64,000 nucleotides of DNA from Chitinophaga filiformis (GTDB lineage Bacteria > Bacteroidota > Bacteroidia > Chitinophagales > Chitinophagaceae), in the NCBI RefSeq assembly GCF_023100805.1, contig NZ_CP095855.1, positions 4,443,001-4,507,000 on the forward strand, given 5' to 3'. Shown in pieces: positions 40,108 through 48,047 of this stretch. The translations under genes were made by a program, and so were the position numbers. The notes under the pieces were generated by a model. The model was given only the letters and a program-made list of their open reading frames with translations, searched no databases and had not been told where the DNA came from. How positions within the stretch are numbered: position 1 is the first letter of the stretch; each line of letters begins with the position of its first letter.

Positions 40108-41184
40108 TCATTTCCCTGAAATTTCCAACAATTCTTTCAGGTATTCTCCCCACACAGCGGGTAGCGAATTGGTGCCATGACCAACGGTTTTGTCTGTGAC
40201 AGGTAACAAGATATATCTCCCCTTCTTTACTTTTTTGATCTCTCTTTCCATCACACCCAGTTCGGGAGGATTGATCTCATCATCAGCAGAGTTGACAGCG
40301 AAAACGGGTGCTTTGATCTTTGAGAGATAGGGAGAAGGATTATAATACCGGGACGCTTCCAGTGCATAGATCACATCATTGGCGTCCAGGGAGGACAGGC
40401 TGGCTCTTCGCATTCTGACTACCAGCGAGTCGGCGTTTTCCCTTGTAGAAGCAGAGAGCTGCAGCTGTAAGGGACTGCTGTTCATGAAAAAGAAAGAGGA
40501 TAAAGCACCTGTTAATCCCAGGGTGGGTTGCGATTTGTATTCACCTCCCTGCCAGGCAGGATCCATTTTAATAAGGTCGATCGCCATTTTACGCATCATC
40601 CGGTTGCGGCCCACAATAGGGGCGGGCTGACAGGCCAGCGGCATCATGGCGTCCATGAAATCCGGATAGGCGTAGCCCCATACCCAGGTGTGCATAGCGC
40701 CCATGGAAGTACCCAGTATGAGGCGGAGATGGTTAACCCCCAGGTGTTTGGTGAGCAGTATATATTCGGCAGTTACCATGTCATTGTAGGTATATGCCGG
40801 GAAATGCATGTGAAGGCTGTCGCTCGGACGACTGGATTTACCATGGCCGATGGCATCGGGCAATATGATAAAATATTTGCCGGCGTCCAGCAACTGGCCG
40901 GGGCCAAATAACTGACCGGCAAACTGTTTTCCAAGGAAACCTGTGGCAGAAGCGGTGGTGCCATGCATGATCAATACTGCATTCATGACCTTGCCATCAG
41001 CACCTTTGCGGGGAGTGCCTATCGTATAATAGTGCAGGTTCATCAAAGGGAGTTTTTCCCCATTCTCGAAAGTGAAATTTTCAACGGCATAAATACCTTC
41101 CGCGGGGGTAGGATAGGAGGACTGCGCCTTTGTATGGATGCACAGGAAAAGGAATACCAGGAGGAATGAATACTTTTTCAGCAT
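40108..41184 (-). CDS. exported alpha/beta hydrolase of the MetX-like family
   Basis: 358 aa with a signal peptide (KYSFLLVFLFLCIHTKAQS). Alpha/beta hydrolase fold related to homoserine O-acetyltransferases: LPLMNLHYYTIGTPRK, oxyanion region LIMHGTTASATGF, nucleophile elbow GTSMGAMHTW, acid in NSADDEINPP, and the catalytic histidine in TVGHGTNSLPAVWG. True MetX is cytoplasmic and lies among methionine genes; this copy is exported and single, so an ester- or amide-hydrolysing role in the periplasm is more likely. The substrate is unknown. Confidence 0.87.
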   Translation of the reverse strand: MLKKYSFLLVFLFLCIHTKAQSSYPTPAEGIYAVENFTFENGEKLPLMNLHYYTIGTPRKGADGKVMNAVLIMHGTTASATGFLGKQFAGQLFGPGQLLDAGKYFIILPDAIGHGKSSRPSDSLHMHFPAYTYNDMVTAEYILLTKHLGVNHLRLILGTSMGAMHTWVWGYAYPDFMDAMMPLACQPAPIVGRNRMMRKMAIDLIKMDPAWQGGEYKSQPTLGLTGALSSFFFMNSSPLQLQLSASTRENADSLVVRMRRASLSSLDANDVIYALEASRYYNPSPYLSKIKAPVFAVNSADDEINPPELGVMEREIKKVKKGRYILLPVTDKTVGHGTNSLPAVWGEYLKELLEISGK

Positions 41185-41261
41185 GACAGGAAGCGTTTGT
41201 TTGCAAAGCAGGCGAAAAAGTAGTTATAATCAGGCGGTTTTAATAACCGTTGGTCACTTTA

Positions 41262-41295
41262 ATAAAAAATCCCGGGTACATGACGTACCCGGGAT
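41262..41295 (-). terminator. intrinsic terminator for the glycine-zipper lipoprotein gene
   Basis: A perfect 11-bp stem ATCCCGGGTAC (41269-41279) / GTACCCGGGAT (41285-41295) with a 5-nt loop. Read on the minus strand it is followed by TTTTTATT (complement of 41261-41268). It begins 25 bp past the stop at 41320. Confidence 0.9.
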
Positions 41296-41319
41296 CATAT
41301 GATTTCACGCTAAGCGGCA

Positions 41320-41790
41320 TTACTGCTGTTTAGCAGCTTCTTTTTTCTTCTTCTGGTGGTCTACGATCGCACCGATACCAGCACCTGCACCAGCACCTAC
41401 AACGGTACCGATAGCCGCACCTTTCAGACGGTCGTTCTTATTCAGAATAGCACCTGTAACCGCGCCTGTACCAGCACCTACAACAGCACCTTTAGCAGTG
41501 TGGCTCCAGCCTTTCTTCTTTTCGGTGGTAGTTGTGGTGGTAGTCGCAGCTGGTGCGCTATTGTCTGCACTGGCGCTGCTGCTGTGATGAACAGTGGCTG
41601 GTGCATTCTTTCCACGGATATTTTTAACAGTCTCCATTGAATCAATGGTGCGCTGTTTTACTTCATTAACAGCATTAACAGAGTCTACTGCTGCCTGTTT
41701 TGCAGCCTCAATAGCCTCTTCCTGAGATGGTTTGTTATTACAGGCGAATAGCGTGACGATAGTTGCTAAGCTCAAAAATAACTGTTTCAT
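41320..41790 (-). CDS. YMGG-like glycine-zipper lipoprotein
   Basis: 156 aa. Lipoprotein signal with lipobox ATIVTLFACNN, lipidated Cys near residue 17. An Ala/Lys/Glu helical stretch (about 25-60) and a low-complexity Ser/Thr segment (TTTTTTEKKKG) lead to two glycine-zipper hairpins, GAVVGAGTGAVTGAIL and GAAIGTVVGAGAGAGIG, which form membrane-inserting helices in YMGG/OmpA-type outer-membrane proteins. It ends with a basic tail (DHQKKKKEAAKQQ). Such proteins are envelope-stress associated; the exact role is unknown. It has its own terminator. Confidence 0.85.
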   Translation of the reverse strand: MKQLFLSLATIVTLFACNNKPSQEEAIEAAKQAAVDSVNAVNEVKQRTIDSMETVKNIRGKNAPATVHHSSSASADNSAPAATTTTTTTEKKKGWSHTAKGAVVGAGTGAVTGAILNKNDRLKGAAIGTVVGAGAGAGIGAIVDHQKKKKEAAKQQ

Positions 41791-42001
41791 GGCCTGATTT
41801 TTTGGTTTATCAATATACAGTACTAGTAGACAAAACTATGCCATTTTTGTGAATTCTCCTTAATTATGCTGTAAATTAAATTGATGTAAATAGTGCTTTT
41901 TTACTATTTATTTATTTTCAGCTAATTATCTCCATCAGCGGTCCTTTCTTTCCGGAGTTTCGTCTTTAACGGTATTGATGTAACCATTAAACCCAACAAC
42001 A

Positions 42002-43531
42002 ATGAAAAATGCTATTGCATGCCTCCTGATGGCAACCCTGATTTCCTGTAGCAAGAAAGACAGTGAACTGATCCGCGACAAAGCCCAAAGTGCCAGTGCA
42101 TTGGCTATCACGAATTATTACGTGAACGGAGCCACCGGCAATGATGCCAACGCCGGTACCTCCGAGACCACCGCCCTCAAAACTATTCAGAAAGCCCTTG
42201 ACAAGACAACGGAAGGGGCTGGAGCCACCATCTATGTAGCGGGTGGTACCTACAAGGAACGGCTTAGCTGGCGGCATTCCGGCGCCTCTGCCGCTGAGCC
42301 GGTCACGCTGACCAACTATGCCGGCGGCATCGTTATTATTGATGGCGTGGGTGCTACAAACCCGGACAGCGTTGCAATGATCCACGTGGTCAATAAAAGC
42401 CATATCCGGATCAACAATATCCGCATAGCCAATAACATTAAACCGGGCGCCTTCGGTATCCATATTGAAGGAACCGGTACCGATGTACAGGTAACTTCCT
42501 GCCACATTTATAATATCGGGTGGACTACGGATTCCAGCGCCGTGCCAACTTCCCTCGATAATGCCAATCCGCTGATACTCGTAGGCGCTACACCTGTCGC
42601 TTACACCGAAATATATTTCGGCAGCAACCAGGTATATGCATGTAACACGGGTTTCAGTGAAGGGATGACCATTGGCGGGAATGTAAGTAACTTCCTGATA
42701 GAGAATAACATTGTGCACCATATCAGGAACATCGGTATAGATATGACCGGGCATTATGGCTGGACAGGGGCCCCCGACAGCGTGAACTTTGCAAGGAACG
42801 GCAATGTAAAAGGCAATGTGGTCTATAACTGCATTTCACCAGTGGCCACCAGCGGTGGTATTTATGTAGATGGCGGACGTTGGATCAATATTGAAGGAAA
42901 TATCTCTTTTAATAATGGTGCTGGTATTACTGTGGGTTGTGAAAATCCTAATAATACCGCTGAAGGGATCAATATACGCAGCAATTTCATCTACAATAAT
43001 ATAGATGCAGGATTATTGATCGGTTCAAATGCATCCGGCAGTAAGGTTGTTTATTCCACGATCAGTAATAACACACTCTTTAAAAACTATACAAAAGGCG
43101 GCTGGGGAGGCGAGATCAGTTTGCAGAACACTGATCATGTGACGTTTTCCAACAACATTATACAATCCGCCAGCGACATCGTAGTGATCAAACTGCTGGG
43201 ATATACTACTACCAATCTGGCAATGGATTACGACAGGTATTACACCAATTCAGGAAGTGCTTCCACCTTTGACTGGGGCAATGACGGGTTCTATACTACA
43301 CTGGCTGGTTTCCAGGCAGGTACAGGACTGGAGGCACACGCTACTTACGGTAATCCTTCTTTTGTGAATAATACGGCGGCAGCGCTGAACCTGCATCTGG
43401 CCAGTGGCTCGGCTTGTATCAATGCGGGTGATCCTGCCTTTGTGCCGGCATCCGGAGAACTGGATATAGACAAGCAGTCAAGGAAACAGAACAACAGAGT
43501 GGATATTGGAGCAGATGAAACGGCTTTGTAA
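42002..43531 (+). CDS. right-handed beta-helix lipoprotein with choice-of-anchor-Q-like end
   Basis: 509 aa. Lipoprotein signal (MKNAIACLLMATLISCSKKD, Cys near residue 16). The mature protein opens with YYVNGATGNDANAGTSETT, ALKTIQKALDK and YVAGGTYKERL, the standard start of DUF1565/pectate-lyase-like right-handed beta-helices. Coils rich in Asn ladders follow (GNVSNFLIENNIVHHI, INIRSNFIYNNIDAG, VTFSNNIIQSA). The C-terminus INAGDPAF...GELDIDKQSRK...VDIGADE matches the choice-of-anchor Q pattern. It probably binds or cleaves a polysaccharide at the cell surface; no catalytic residues can be assigned. It is a single gene. Confidence 0.88.
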   Translation: MKNAIACLLMATLISCSKKDSELIRDKAQSASALAITNYYVNGATGNDANAGTSETTALKTIQKALDKTTEGAGATIYVAGGTYKERLSWRHSGASAAEPVTLTNYAGGIVIIDGVGATNPDSVAMIHVVNKSHIRINNIRIANNIKPGAFGIHIEGTGTDVQVTSCHIYNIGWTTDSSAVPTSLDNANPLILVGATPVAYTEIYFGSNQVYACNTGFSEGMTIGGNVSNFLIENNIVHHIRNIGIDMTGHYGWTGAPDSVNFARNGNVKGNVVYNCISPVATSGGIYVDGGRWINIEGNISFNNGAGITVGCENPNNTAEGINIRSNFIYNNIDAGLLIGSNASGSKVVYSTISNNTLFKNYTKGGWGGEISLQNTDHVTFSNNIIQSASDIVVIKLLGYTTTNLAMDYDRYYTNSGSASTFDWGNDGFYTTLAGFQAGTGLEAHATYGNPSFVNNTAAALNLHLASGSACINAGDPAFVPASGELDIDKQSRKQNNRVDIGADETAL

Positions 43532-43579
43532 TGGCATTTTATAGCATTCAATGCCGATACGTTCTTCGGTAGGTGTCTT

Positions 43580-43611
43580 GATTAAAGGTCGTAGTAATGC
43601 GACCTTTAATC
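43580..43611. terminator. hairpin after the beta-helix gene, terminator-like without a T-run
   Basis: A perfect 12-bp inverted repeat GATTAAAGGTCG (43580-43591) / CGACCTTTAATC (43600-43611) with an 8-nt loop, 48 bp past the stop. The bases after it are not T-rich on either strand, so termination is uncertain. Confidence 0.45.
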
Positions 43612-43685
43612 ATATTCAGAAGAATTTCCACCAGGGTTTTCCGGCCCTTCTCGCTTTCCTGAGTGCCACATGGGGGCAAATTCAA

Positions 43686-43724
43686 AAGTCGTCAAAACTG
43701 TTTATTCAACGGTCCTGACGACTT
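43686..43724 (-). terminator. probable minus-strand terminator for the 123-aa gene
   Basis: AAGTCGTCA (43686-43694) pairs with TGACGACTT (43716-43724), 9 bp with a 21-nt loop; on the minus strand it is followed by a short T-rich run (TTGAATTTG). It starts 29 bp past the stop at 43753. Confidence 0.5.
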
Positions 43725-43752
43725 CCTGATTTATCTTTCCGGATAAATTGTT

Positions 43753-44124
43753 TTACATTTTCATGCCACCTTCAATTACTCCCTTCAATGCCTTGGACAC
43801 CAGCTTGTCTCCATCAAAAAATGAAACCGTAGCCTCGTTCTTTATAATAAACTGTGAACCCTTCCAGTAAGCCACATAGCCTTTGAAACTATCCAGTTTC
43901 AGGACCTCGCCGGTAGCATTGCTTTGCACCTGCACATAGGCCAGAGAGATTGTTTCGTCTTTGCCGAGGTTGATATAAAATGTGTAGTGGTAATCAGCAT
44001 CTTTCTGATACCCGATTTCAGTAAAAGTTGCTTTTACAACTTTCGCATCTGCAGCATTTCCAAAAATGAATGTGAACGTGGAAGCAGCAATAAAAAATAA
44101 TAAATAGAGTACTTTTTTGTTCAT
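43753..44124 (-). CDS. small exported protein of unknown function
   Basis: 123 aa with a Sec signal peptide (KVLYLLFFIAASTFTFIFGNAADA). The mature part of about 98 residues is beta-rich: KVVKATFTEIGYQ, YHYTFYINLGKDETISLAYV, GYVAYWKGSQFII, TVSFFDGDKLVSKALKG, ending in a short GGMKM tail. No cysteines and no catalytic motif are seen. It may be a single small beta-barrel or sandwich domain secreted to the periplasm. I recognise no family. It has its own probable terminator, and nothing nearby is clearly linked. Confidence 0.7.
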   Translation of the reverse strand: MNKKVLYLLFFIAASTFTFIFGNAADAKVVKATFTEIGYQKDADYHYTFYINLGKDETISLAYVQVQSNATGEVLKLDSFKGYVAYWKGSQFIIKNEATVSFFDGDKLVSKALKGVIEGGMKM

Positions 44125-44587
44125 AGGCCTCGGCTTTAGTTGACAGAATTTTCATTAACTCCGGTACAATTTAACAAATTTTTAAATATAAGCTCCCGTT
44201 TTATTGCTTATGGGGATAAATTCTTTGCTCATGTGCAGGCTCCTATGGAGAGGCGAATTTTTTTTGTGCCTGATTATCAATCACTCTGAAAAAGTGTGCT
44301 GAACTACTTTCCTGATAGCATTTTCGTATAGGCGATACGTGTTTCGTGTTTTAAATAACAGAGGCCAAATTAGTTATGAACGTTTATGTCTTATGCTTTT
44401 TTCTCATTTGTGGATATTCGCTTCACAAGCCTAAGAAGAAATACGTTAAAATTTTTTTTAACGCTTGTACGCTTATCGGGTCATAAATCTTGTCATATAG
44501 TCAAACGAAATAATTTAATTGATAATGCGCATTGTCAGTTTGATTATCTACTACAATTCATATAGCATTTTATAAAGGTTATAACAG
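44125..44587. other. AT-rich gap between divergent genes
   Basis: 463 bp, visibly more AT-rich than its surroundings, with no supported gene. A palindrome CGTTAAAA-TTTT-TTTTAACG spans 44444-44463 and could be an operator or bidirectional terminator. A TTTG near 44538 lies upstream of the TlpA-like gene, but no well-spaced TAnnTTTG follows. The region must hold the promoters of both flanking divergent genes. Confidence 0.4.
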
Positions 44588-45727
44588 ATGAACAGAATTT
44601 TGATGTTTCTCGCGGCGTGTTTGATATCGATGCCAATGTTTGCTCAAACAAGTTTCTATATCAGAGGACAACTTGGGAAACTACCAGCTCCGGCAGTGGT
44701 TTATTTAGGCTATTCAGTAGATGGTGAGGCTGTATATGATTCAGCATATGTAGAGAACGGATTTTTCAAGATCATGCAGTACGTGCCTTACCCGGTGAAC
44801 GCGCTGTTGATGGTAAGCCGGAACGGAGAGCCTGTGAATTTTTTCAGCAGCAAGAATATTGCGCATTTGTATATAGAACCAGGCGCCAATATCTGGCTGA
44901 CTTCAGATGAAGACATCTCCAACTTTGAGGCGACAGGCTCGAAAACACAGGACGAATACCTGGTGTACCAGACACATATGGCGGAGATCAATGCCAAAAT
45001 AGAAGCATTGACCACCGAATCGTCCAACACGATGTTCTCCGACGTTAGTACACAGGGTATTGCTGCGAAAAGGAATTACATGGAGCGTTTCCGCGCGGCA
45101 ATGGACGAGCGCAAAGTAAAAATGAAGGAGTTTATCCAGCAGAATCCGGAAATGTATATCAGCATCGACATCCTGGAAGAATATGCAGGCGCCTTCATAG
45201 ACTATGCAGACGTAGAACCACTCTATAGAGTATTGAGCGACAGAACGAAGAAGACTATACGTGGAAAGGCTTTTCAGAAGAAATTGCTTGAGTCGAAACA
45301 AGCTGCTGTAGGTACCGAGGCGCCTGATTTTACACAGAAAGATCCGGATGGTAACAAGGTGACCCTCTCTTCCTTCAAAGGAAAATTCGTACTGCTGAAC
45401 TTCTGGGGTAGCTGGAACTCTGCTTCCAGGATTGAAAACCAGGAGCTGAAACAGATCATGAAGGCTTATGATAATAAGAAGATAGTGGTGATAAACGTCG
45501 GCCTTGAAGCCCGCCGGGAACAATGGACCAATGCACTTAGTGAAGACAGGCTCACGGGCTATAATGTGTCTGACATAAAGTTCATGAAGAATGAAGTAGC
45601 CGTGCTTTACAAGATATCTGCCGTGCCACAGAATGTATTGATAGACGATACAGGAAAGATCATAGGCAGGAACCTGAAAGGAAAACAACTGGAAGAGAAG
45701 CTTGATAGCGTGATCGGTAAAAAGTGA
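44588..45727 (+). CDS. TlpA-like thioredoxin-fold protein lacking its CxxC
   Basis: 379 aa with a signal peptide (ILMFLAACLISMPMFAQ). Residues about 20-120 form a DUF4369-like beta domain (FYIRGQLGKLPAPAVVYLGY), 120-230 are helical, and 235-379 are an AhpC/TSA-TlpA thioredoxin fold (GTEAPDFTQKDPDGNKVTLS, GKFVLLNFWGSW, VPQNVLIDDTGKIIGRNLKG with the cis-Pro). Where active homologues read SWCGPCR, this protein reads SWNSASR: both cysteines are replaced (N277 and S280). It cannot work as a disulfide reductase by the usual mechanism. Such DUF4369-TlpA proteins are common in Bacteroidota with an intact CxxC. A non-redox binding or scaffold role is inferred. Confidence 0.88.
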   Translation: MNRILMFLAACLISMPMFAQTSFYIRGQLGKLPAPAVVYLGYSVDGEAVYDSAYVENGFFKIMQYVPYPVNALLMVSRNGEPVNFFSSKNIAHLYIEPGANIWLTSDEDISNFEATGSKTQDEYLVYQTHMAEINAKIEALTTESSNTMFSDVSTQGIAAKRNYMERFRAAMDERKVKMKEFIQQNPEMYISIDILEEYAGAFIDYADVEPLYRVLSDRTKKTIRGKAFQKKLLESKQAAVGTEAPDFTQKDPDGNKVTLSSFKGKFVLLNFWGSWNSASRIENQELKQIMKAYDNKKIVVINVGLEARREQWTNALSEDRLTGYNVSDIKFMKNEVAVLYKISAVPQNVLIDDTGKIIGRNLKGKQLEEKLDSVIGKK

Positions 45728-45868
45728 TCGAATAATATATAAACGGGGACCATCTGAATGGGATCGCTGCCTTACATTTTGCAACAATAAAAGGCTGCTG
45801 TCTCAGGGCAACCTTGGCAGCGGTTCCGTTCAGGTTTTTCATTCCCGGGCCGCAGGCCCGTGGTTACA

Positions 45869-45900
45869 AGCAGAAGGCACGCCACGGCGTGCCTTCTGCT
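45869..45900. terminator. strong hairpin downstream of the TlpA-like gene
   Basis: A perfect 14-bp stem AGCAGAAGGCACGC (45869-45882) / GCGTGCCTTCTGCT (45887-45900) with loop CACG. It lies 142 bp past the stop and is followed only by TTATGT, so it may be part of the repeat family rather than a classical terminator. Confidence 0.5.
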
Positions 45901-45992
45901 TTATGTCTCTGAATATGTGTTGCTACTGGGGGGAGGGCTCGTTGTGTTTCCGACGGTCGCATACGTGGTTATATGCATCCGCCCGTGGGCGC

Positions 45993-46236
45993 GTTACAAA
46001 CATCGTCCCGGGGTTGTCACCCGCGTTACAAACACCGTCCCGGGTTGTCACCCGCGTTAAAAACGCCGTCCCGGGTTTGTCACCCGTGTTACAAACACCG
46101 TCCCGGGTTGTCACCCGCGTTAAAAACGCCGTCCCGTGTTTGTCACCCGTGTTACAAACACCGTCCCGGGGTTATCACCCCGGGCTACAAACACGGGACT
46201 CCTGACGGAGTCCTATTATGTTTTGTTAATGATGTT
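45993..46236. repeat. short tandem array, 31-33 bp period, related to the 30.6-kb array
   Basis: Seven units of the form G(T/C)TA(C/A)AAACRCCGTCCCGG start at 45993, 46025, 46056, 46088, 46119, 46151 and 46184. From the second unit, GTTACAAACACC and GTTAAAAACGCC alternate, giving a 63-bp higher-order repeat. The array ends with GGACTCC-TGAC-GGAGTCC and TATTATGTTTTGTTAATGA, nearly the same end as the array at 31.2 kb. There are no unique spacers, so it is not CRISPR. Confidence 0.85.
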
Positions 46237-46430
46237 GTGATAATTTGATGTTCTCCCGTGTCAGTGTGCTGCTGGTGCTGGAAACATCGTCGTGGGGTTG
46301 CCCGGCGTTATGAACATCGTTCCCGCGATTATAACCCCGCGCCCCCCGAGTTATCAACCCGGCTATGAACATCGGGACTCCATCAGGATTCTTATTGTGT
46401 TATGCCAACTGTGTTGTTTGTGAATGTCGG

Positions 46431-47291
46431 TCAGGCAAACTTTCTGATCAACGCATCAGCTGTCGCTTTGGCAATATACATCCCTTCTGTTATCGGTTCC
46501 TTTTTCGTTAGCGTTGTATGCGATTTATTGCTGCTGTCTATGTCCTGCATATAGGAAGATACGCTTACCATCGTATTGCGCATACATCTGGGACAATAGT
46601 GCAGCGTTACTTTGAGAACAGGTTTACGTTCTGCATATATTGGCGTCAGTTTCTTCACAAATACCAGCTGCGGCAGGAAACGATATTGATGATCCTCACC
46701 TTCCATTTCTTTCAGCAGATGAAAGTTTTCCAGTTCTGCATCAAGCAGGTGGGCATGTGCCTCTCTGTAATAGTCGGCGCAGTCTTCACAGAAATAGGTT
46801 TTGGAACTATTTACCCATCTGGCTACCAGCAGGAATGCCGCCAGTTCTGCTGTATACCATATGTACTGAAGGCCTTTTCCGTATGGAAGGCTGTACATAT
46901 CCACCTGGTTTGCACGGGCATTGATGATCTTCAGTGTGGTCAGCGGATTTAAAATGCCTCCCCAGAAGGAATAGCCATAATGCCAGTGCAGGTTAAAGAA
47001 TGCCCATTGTGTTGACCATATGATGTAACAGAGCAGCACCGGTATCGCATTACTGATGGTTTCATTCCGGCATTGGCAGCGGCCAACGATGAAGGCACAC
47101 AGGATGGCGGCCCCGAAACTTACCAGTCCCAGGATAATGAAGTTGAGAAATGTGATCGGATTGATCCGGCAGAGTATATAATACAACCAGCCAATAAAGA
47201 CCGCGAACAGAATGCCGGTCAATGTAAAAAGGGTCAGGCGTTTAGCGTCGAAACGCCCCGAAGCCTTATAACAGGTGCCAGGAGTGTGCAT
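46431..47291 (-). CDS. membrane protein with a split zinc ribbon, function unknown
   Basis: 286 aa. The N-terminal half has about four membrane helices (LFTLTGILFAVFIGWLYYIL, FLNFIILGLVSFGAAILCAF, SNAIPVLLCYIIWSTQWAFF and a later YIWYTAELAAFLLVARW). The cytoplasmic C-terminal half contains CxxC in YFCEDCADYY and a second CxxC in HYCPRCMRN about 70 residues later, a likely zinc site. I recognise no family. The gene stands alone on the minus strand between the repeat array and the ECF sigma gene; their starts diverge with 118 bp between. Confidence 0.75.
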   Translation of the reverse strand: MHTPGTCYKASGRFDAKRLTLFTLTGILFAVFIGWLYYILCRINPITFLNFIILGLVSFGAAILCAFIVGRCQCRNETISNAIPVLLCYIIWSTQWAFFNLHWHYGYSFWGGILNPLTTLKIINARANQVDMYSLPYGKGLQYIWYTAELAAFLLVARWVNSSKTYFCEDCADYYREAHAHLLDAELENFHLLKEMEGEDHQYRFLPQLVFVKKLTPIYAERKPVLKVTLHYCPRCMRNTMVSVSSYMQDIDSSNKSHTTLTKKEPITEGMYIAKATADALIRKFA

Positions 47292-47409
47292 AGGATAGGG
47301 TAATGATCAGATAAATAATAGATACGCAAGATAAGAAGGATAAGTATAGTTTTTTGTATTTTTAGCTGGATAACATTTTAAGCAGCTAAAGGGAACAGCG
47401 GTTTTACGC

Positions 47410-47991
47410 ATGCAGCAAGACACCGATAACGACCTGTTATTAAGGATGAAAAAAGGCGACGAAAGCGCCTTCAGGGAATTATATGACCGGCATAGCAGGC
47501 AGGTGGCCGCTTTTGTGTTCCACCTGACCCATTCCGCCGTAGATGCAGAAGACATCCTGCAGGAAACCTTTATGAAGCTATGGGCCAACCGGGAGCAATT
47601 ACCGGTTATCGTCAATCCCGCCAATTATATCTTTATCATTGCCAGGAATAAGACCCTGGACCATCTCCGGAAGATCGCGCAGCAGCAAAAACTGGTGGAC
47701 CATGTGTGGGCCAATATATCCAGCGTGGCAGACGCCCTTGATCTGCAACTGGATGCCCGCGAAAGCCAGCAACTGATCAACGCCGCCCTTTCCCGGCTCA
47801 CGGAGCAGCAGCGCACTATTTTCCGCCTGAGCCGCCAGGAGGGGCTGGATCATGCCGCTATTGCCAGTCAGCTGCAATTGTCCAAAAGCCGGGTTAAAAA
47901 CGTACAGGTGGAAACATTACGTTTTCTCCGGCAATTCCTGTCCCGCCACTCAGAATTATTGCTTTTCCTCTTCGTACTGACCACCCCCTAA
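47410..47991 (+). CDS. ECF-type RNA polymerase sigma factor
   Basis: 193 aa. Sigma region 2 at about 15-80 (FRELYDRHSRQVAAFVFHLT, DAEDILQETFMKLWANREQL) and region 4 at about 125-180 (LSRLTEQQRTIFRLSRQEGL, DHAAIASQLQLSKSRVKNV with the helix-turn-helix). It lacks region 1 and region 3, as expected of the extracytoplasmic-function class. It lies directly upstream of a FecR anti-sigma gene and a SusC gene with an STN domain, the standard Bacteroidota trans-envelope signalling set. It probably directs transcription of the SusC/SusD locus when the ligand is present; this is inferred from gene order. Confidence 0.95.
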   Translation: MQQDTDNDLLLRMKKGDESAFRELYDRHSRQVAAFVFHLTHSAVDAEDILQETFMKLWANREQLPVIVNPANYIFIIARNKTLDHLRKIAQQQKLVDHVWANISSVADALDLQLDARESQQLINAALSRLTEQQRTIFRLSRQEGLDHAAIASQLQLSKSRVKNVQVETLRFLRQFLSRHSELLLFLFVLTTP

Positions 47992-48047
47992 AAAAATATT
48001 TTAAATATCCGCGGTCCTATTTTCTATCACATCCGTCTTTACAGTAT

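Larger units (their letters stand above)
45728..46430. other. gene-free region holding hairpins and repeats
   Basis: About 700 bp with no supported gene. From left to right: about 110 bp of plain sequence, a CGGGCC-GCA-GGCCCG hairpin (45846-45860), the hairpin at 45869-45900, the 31-33 bp repeat array (45993-46236), and a worn relative at about 46280-46400 that ends in GGGACTCCATCAGGATTCTTA. Open frames across the array merely follow its period. Confidence 0.6.

Noticed and set aside
45993-46236. Possible CRISPR array, because of regular 31-33 bp spacing
   Set aside because: Units are contiguous with no unique spacers, and no cas genes are present in the window.
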